Positions 59,093-64,000 of a stretch of 64,000 bases of DNA are shown piece by piece. Made by a program: the position numbers and the translations under genes. Each line of letters begins with the position of its first letter. Positions within the stretch are counted from its first letter, which is position 1. A model generated the notes under the pieces. That model did not search any database, was not told the DNA's origin, and saw only the letters and a program-made list of their open reading frames with translations. The DNA lies in NCBI GenBank assembly GCA_030737835.1, contig CM060851.1:4926615-4990614 (forward strand). The letters run 5' to 3'. Source of the DNA: Acorus gramineus. Its lineage: Eukaryota > Streptophyta > Magnoliopsida > Acorales > Acoraceae.

Positions 59093-60206
59093 CTGTTTGA
59101 AATTCAACAACCAGAGGGATGCAAATAAATTAATCATGCACTATCCATAGATCAAACAAGTTGAAAACATGCAATTTACATAGTACAACCAAAATATTTT
59201 TTTTTTTTAAGCCTTGGTCCTCTGTTGAAAAGCAAGCAACCAAGCAACCGAAATCAAATTTTATTTTTTTTGGTCCTCTATTGAAAAGCAAGCAACCAAG
59301 TCCTCTGTTAATTTTTTTTTTTTAATAATTTTGATGCTCTAAAGCAAGCAACCTACATTTAAAAGAAAAAAAAATTGAAAGAAGAGGGGATCCACTTGAA
59401 AAGCAAGCAACCTAAATCTAAAAGAAAAAAAAAATTGAAAGAAGAGGGGATCCACTTAAAAAGCAAACAACCTAAATCTACCAAAAAAAAATCCATTCGA
59501 GTTCGACATCTATTTGTGAAATCTGACATGTTAAAAGTATTTTTTTTTTTGGGTGAAATCTGACATTTTAAAAGTGTTAATGGCATGTTGTAGAACATAT
59601 GCTGAATAAAATCCAATCAACACTAATATAGTAATATGTCACCAATACATGTCATGGATGTATAAAAATGAGATGCACAAAAGCAGGGAAGGAAAAAGAG
59701 CTCAGCTTAAAATGATCCTAATGTTATACAATACACAGAAGTGCAATAAAAACAACAAAATCCCTTCAAATCAGAAGATTTCCCTATTCACCTCCACTCT
59801 CTCACAACACATCAAACCCCACCAAATACACATAACAACTGATATTCTGATATAATATGCCATAACTCATTAACAAAGCAAAGGCTCCGGCTGTATTACC
59901 GTGGGATTCAAAGGTGGAAGGGGCCGTGGTGAGGAAGGGGCCTCCGTCGCCTTAGATTTGCGTCACCGGAAGGAGGAAGGCCGGAGGAGGAGCGGGTGAT
60001 GGAGGAAGATGCGGACGGCGATTTTTAGGGTTCGAGATCGATGAGACGAGAATGAGTGAGGAGAGAGAGGGTTTTTTTGGCTTTTAAACTCCTACACAAA
60101 TGGTCTTTTTAATCGTAACCGTCAGATGAGATCCACACCGATCGAACGGTCGAGATCGGATCCGCATCTAAGACCACGTCCGCATGTCTGCACCGTATCA
60201 AAACTC

Positions 60207-60224
60207 TATATATATATATATATA
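60207..60224. repeat. (TA)n between MULE-2 and the next MULE-like end
   Basis: Only this short TA tract separates the right end of MULE-2 from the GGGGGATGATTAGGTGCGGC end of the third element. Confidence 0.9.
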
Positions 60225-60765
60225 TGGGGGATGATTAGGTGCGGCTCGTGCGCCCCGAATTTCACCGTGCGCCCCCAATCCCGACCGTGCGATCTCACGA
60301 CCAGCGATCGCACGGTCGAGCTTATTTAAAAAAAAAAACGAAAAAAAAAAAAAAATTCGCCGCACGAGGGGTCTCTCTCGCTGTCTCTCTCTCTCTCTCT
60401 CGACCTGCCTCTCTCTCGCTGTCTCCCTCTCTCGACGATCGGAAAAAAAAACAAATCGAAAAAAAAAAAAAATCGCACGACCTCTCTCTCTCGCTGTCTC
60501 TCTCTCCCCGTCGACGACGACCGCGACCCCCGTGGACGACTGCACGAACCGACCCCCGTCGACGACTGCACGGACCGACCCCCGTCGACGACTGCACGGA
60601 CCGACCCCCGTCGACGACGACCGTGAACCCCTCTGCAACCCCATCGACGACCACCCTCCGGTCGACTGAAAGCAAATTGGTTTGTGATTCCTTTCTATTC
60701 TATTGCAATTTTGTATGTTTCTTTGTTAAATTGGAATGAAAATTTGTTATGTATATTTTTTTGAG

Positions 60766-62378
60766 GCATGAACAGACATTATACTATTGGTGATTGAAAG
60801 ACTTACTGGGAAGGAAATGAGCCTGGTCACGATGGGCAACTGACATACAGTGAACTGTTAGAGAAAGTTTGCCAGGTGGGATTAATTAATAGTACTGCCT
60901 CAAAATCTTCGATCCATATGCGGCCATAGTTTGGTGTTTCTAAGGTTCTTGATTATGTATGCATCCTGTGACAGCTCTCCAACTATTTGAAAGACATCGG
61001 CATAAAAAAGGGTGATGCAGTTGTGATATATTTGCCTATGCTGATGGAATTGCCTATTGCTATGCTTGCTTGTGCTCGCATAGGTGCTGTTCACTCGGTA
61101 TGTCTATAGACTGAGATGCTCCTTTGGAATTTCCAAGTAGAGTTGTGTGGTCTGTTGGTTCTTGAATGAAAGATTGATCTGTTGGTGCTGTTCTTTTTTC
61201 AGGTTGTGTTTGCGGGGTTCTCTGCAGAGTCCCTTGCCCAGAGAATTATTGATTGTCGTCCTAAAGTTGTCTTAACCTGTAATGCTGTGCTCCGAGGCAC
61301 TAAAGTCATCCATCTTAAAGATATTGTGGATGATGCGTTGGTAGAGTCTGCCAAAAATGGGTTCTCTGTAGGTAGGCAAGCATACCAAATTGTGGCACAA
61401 TATCATAATTAATGGGAGTGTTGGACATGGATTGACATCATGAATGAGTAATATCATATATTTTTTCATTTTTTTCCCTTTTTATCATATCTGATAAAAT
61501 TATTTTTACCTATTCACAGAGGTAATCATTTCAGTAGTGCCTTAATGACTGAATCCATTGTAGAGTTGTTGAAGTAGCTTAAGAATTTCTGTTAAGCCAA
61601 CAGCTTTTATATTTTATCACAGAAGGTATGAGTTTCTTTCCCTCTCTGAAGACTTGTTTGTCGTTTGTTACCAATCCTGGGCAGGTGTGTGTTTGACATA
61701 TGAGAATCCCTTGGCTATGAAGCGAGAAATGACAAAATGGCAGGACGGAAGAGATATTTGGTGGCAGGTTTGTACTCCTGTATATCCTAATGTGGAATTG
61801 TCTATTGTTAAACTAGATGATAGCATCAAGAGACAGATTGCCTGCTATAGTTGAAGGTGGGCTAGCAATGTAGAGTATACCGGCTTATCAGTCATTACTA
61901 AAGGTTATTCATTTAACAACTGGCTCTCTTTTCTTTCCAAAACAAATGGAAGTCTTTTTCCTTGTGATTACTATTTTTTTCTGCTTCAGTGACATAAATA
62001 GTAATAACTTATGTGAGTTATACCTCTGCTTCACCTGTTTTTGTGCAATAAAATGGCCTATGTCTCAAAAATGTTCGCACTACATTGAAGTGCCTTGCAG
62101 ACACATGGATTTCTACTAGTTCTGTATATTAGAAGTGAACTGCCTGAGATCAGTGGAGTCCTTTTCTAGGTGTCTCATAACTGGCCTGACTCCTGTATAT
62201 TTTCCTTAAGATACAAACTTTTTCACTGGCTTGGTCATCTCACAACTTTTCTTAACACTTGACATATTATCTTCTGCCAAGTTCTTACATGTTGAGAGAC
62301 TGATTTGCAGGATGTAGTCCCAACATATTCAACGACATGTGAGGTGGAGTGGGTGGATGCATAAGATCCGCTATTTCT
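60766..62378 (+). pseudogene. Acetyl-CoA synthetase gene fragment (exons with introns)
   Basis: ACS (EC 6.2.1.1) makes acetyl-CoA from acetate, ATP and CoA, in plastids in plants. Five consecutive exons are recognisable: 60766-60875 (YWEGNEPGHDGQLTYSELL), 60975-61097 ([19 protein letters not shown]), 61203-61371 (VVFAGFSAESLAQRIIDC), 61685-61767 (CLTYENPLAMKRE) and 62311-62378 (TCEVEWVDA*DPLFL). All junctions keep GT-AG sites and phase, so genomic DNA, not cDNA, was copied. In-frame stops are TGA at 60795-60797 and TAA at 62362-62364 (family usually has Glu). The sequence covers about 190 residues of a protein of about 700 and stops right before the P-loop-like YTSGSTGKPKG motif, where it runs into CAG repeats. 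Confidence 0.9.
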
Positions 62379-62823
62379 GCAGCAGGAGCAAGGGCAGCAG
62401 CAGCACCTTGTTGCAGCACCACAAGCAGCAGGAGCTGCTGCAGCAGGAGCACTAGCAGCAGCAGCAGCAACTATGGCGGCAGCAGCAGCAGCAGCAGCAG
62501 GAGCAAGAGCAATGGCAGCAGCAGCAGCAGCAGTAGCAGCAATAGCAGCAGCAGCAGGTGGGGCAGGAGCAGCAGCAGCAGGAGCAGGAGCAGGAGCAGC
62601 AGGAGCAGGAGCAGGAGCAGCAACTCAACAGCAGTAGGTGCAGCTGGTGGGGCAGGAGCAGCAGCTGCTTGTTGCAGCAACACAAGCAGCTGCAGCAGCA
62701 AGGGCAGCAGCAGCAGCTTGTTGCAGCAGCACAAGCAGCTGCAGCAGGAGCAGGAGGAGCAGCAGCACAAGCAGCAAGGGCAGCAGCAGCAGGAGGAGCA
62801 GCAGCAGGAGGAGCAGCAGCACT

Positions 62824-62858
<35 letters not shown>

Positions 62859-63385
62859 CAGCTGCAGCAGCAGCAGGAGCAGCAGCAGCAGGAGCAATAG
62901 CAGCAGCAGGAGCAGCAAGAGCAATGGCAGCAGCATCAGGAGGAGCAGCAGCACAAGTAGCAGGAGCAGCAGCAGGAGCAGGAGCAGCAGCAGCAGAGAG
63001 CAGGAGCAGGGGCAGCAGCAGGAGCAGCAGCAGGAGCACTAGCAGGAGCAGCTGGAGCAGGAGGAGCAGCAGCAGCAGGTGCAACTGGTGGGGCAGGAGC
63101 AGCAGCTGTTTGTTGCAGCAGCAGGAGCAGCAGCAGCAGCAGCCAGCAGGAGCAGCAGCAGCAGCAGCAGGTGGGGCAGGAGCAGCAGCAGCTGCTTGTT
63201 TCAGCAGCACAAGCAGCAGCAGGAGCAGCAGCAGCAGCAGCAAGGGCAGCAGCAGCAGGAGGAGCAGCAGCACAAGCAGCATGAGCAGCAGGAGCAGCAG
63301 CAGCAGGAGGAGCAGTAGCAGCAGCAGGAGCACTAGCAGGAGCAGCTGCAGCAGCAGGAGCAGCAGCACTAGCAGGAGCAGTGCT
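62376..63385. repeat. 1-kb CAG/GCA trinucleotide array
   Basis: About 1 kb of CAG, GCA and GGAGCA triplets with higher-order repeats: GTGGGGCAGGAGCAGCAGC recurs at about 62556, 62645, 63085 and 63170, and CTTGTTGCAGCAGCACAAGC at several places. Nearly all frames on both strands are open (poly Gln/Ala/Ser on +, Leu/Cys/Ala on -), giving frames up to 337 codons. These are low-complexity and not called as genes. It begins inside the fifth ACS exon. Confidence 0.93.
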
Positions 63386-63560
63386 TCTCAGACGGTGCTA
63401 TTTCAGGGACACTTGAAAAAGGGTGGTGCTTCTCAGATGGTGCTATTTAGTTGGTTTGGCTGTTCTTCAGATTTTGTTTCACCTGGAGATAGAAGTTCAT
63501 GTATAGAATATGTTGACATTGATGTATTAAACCAGGTTGATGTACTGTATTGGTCGATGT
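63386..63560 (+). other. Segment after the CAG array
   Basis: A short direct repeat (GGTGCTTCTCAGATGGTGCT, twice near 63385-63450). No gene recognised. Confidence 0.4.
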
Positions 63561-63785
63561 TCATGTACTGAAATTGATTAATGTTTATGTTCATGTATTA
63601 ACTTCTATTGATGTTGATGTATTAAACAGGTTTATGTTCATGTATTAACTTCTATTGATGTTGATGTATTAAACAGGTTCATGTTCATGTATTGTTGTTC
63701 TATTGATGTTGATGTATTAAACAGGTTCATGTTCATGTATTAACTTCTATTGATGTTGATGTATTAAAACATGTTTATGTATGAG
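63560..63785. repeat. 52-bp tandem repeats
   Basis: Four copies of a unit of about 52 bp: TTGATGTTGATGTATTAAAC, AGGTTCATGTTCATGTATTA, ACTTCTA. Noncoding, with diverged start copies from about 63510. Confidence 0.85.
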
Positions 63786-64000
63786 TGATGTGCTTCAATG
63801 AATATCAATTTGTTGGAATGTGTTTTGGTTTGAATGTGCATGTATGGTATTATGAATATTTTGGAATGTAGCTTGGTGCGAATGTGATTGTCTTTGATTG
63901 AATGAATTTAAAGCACAAGATGTGAAAGCATATTCGAGGGAACTCCAACAGAAATTTGTCATTCATTTTGGTTGTCAGAATACAATAAATCTTATTGATA

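Larger units (their letters stand above)
55866..60206. mobile_element. MULE-2: deletion-derivative Mutator-like element
   Basis: 4.3 kb with ends GAGTTTTGATACGGTGCAGA and its exact inverse TCTGCACCGTATCAAAACTC. TIRs are about 880 bp (55866-56748 and 59340-60206). The left TIR has a tandem duplication of a 97-bp subterminal unit (GCGGATCCGATCTCGACCG, 55906-56100) that is single in the right TIR. A 60-bp unit (AGATTTAGGTTGTTTGCTTT plus GGATCCCCTCTTCTTTC) repeats at the inner TIR ends. The interior retains only a FAR1-type exon remnant. (TA)n lies on both sides, so the target duplication is unreadable. Confidence 0.9.
60225..64000 (+). mobile_element. Candidate Pack-MULE carrying acetyl-CoA synthetase exons (right end not in window)
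   Basis: The left end GGGGGATGATTAGGTGCGGC resembles in style the MULE-1 end (GATTAGGTGCAGTTCGTGCG) and matches the inverted fragment at 34800-35004. A GC- and CT-rich terminal region reaches about 60660, with an imperfect repeat GACGACTGCACGGACCGACC. Captured ACS exons follow (60766-62378), then the CAG/GCA array and 52-bp repeats. The partner TIR is not visible, so element identity and length are inferred. Confidence 0.6.

Noticed and set aside
62452-63571. Long open frames (305 codons on -, 337 on +) in the CAG region
   Set aside because: All frames are open because the sequence is a triplet repeat. No complex sequence or domain is present.

Overview
The window is plant nuclear DNA, AT-rich and dominated by transposable elements. 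Three GNA-type (monocot mannose-binding, bulb-type) lectin loci and FAR1/MULE transposons point to a flowering plant, most likely a monocot. Genus is not resolved. I found no prokaryotic, organellar, rRNA, tRNA or CRISPR features.

Host genes. Lectin 1 (9909-10360, one domain) carries a frameshifting deletion. Lectin 2 (15492-16751, two domains, one intron) is the only copy that reads through. Lectin 3 (50496-51543, sister of lectin 2) has a 5-bp frameshifting deletion. Lectins 2 and 3 lie in copies of one segmental duplication: about 15372-17117 plus 33303-34800 plus 35210-35390 on one side, and 50386-53480 plus 55690-55860 on the other. A 40-bp scrap of lectin coding sequence sits alone at 800-839, and the region upstream of lectin 1 recurs inverted at 36755-36960.

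Mobile DNA. The centre (17150-33261) is one 16-kb Mutator-like element (MULE-1) with terminal inverted repeats (TIRs) of about 1.22 kb. It carries a FAR1/mudrA-type transposase gene on + and a 10-exon Ulp1-like C48 cysteine protease gene on -. The two genes converge on a 2.4-kb array of a 264-bp tandem repeat, and each seems to start from a 5' leader inside its own TIR. The transposase gene is dead: it has two nonsense codons, a lost zinc ligand and a 2971-bp solo LTR inserted between its DNA-binding and catalytic domains. The Ulp1-like gene looks intact except for one missing A in an A-run. The paralogous lectin 3 flank preserves the empty site, so MULE-1 landed after the lectin duplication.

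The right end holds a second MULE (55866-60206) with only a FAR1 pseudogene. Directly abutting it is a third, MULE-like end (60225 onward) carrying five exons of a captured acetyl-CoA synthetase gene that run into about 1 kb of CAG/GCA repeat. The rest is filled by nonautonomous elements: a SINE with a perfect 14-bp target duplication, Tourist-, hAT- and CACTA-like elements, four copies of one 260-290 bp inverted-repeat MITE, and several unrelated-looking foldback elements that share one design, regularly spaced CCCCTG/GTCCCTG-type blocks in both arms.
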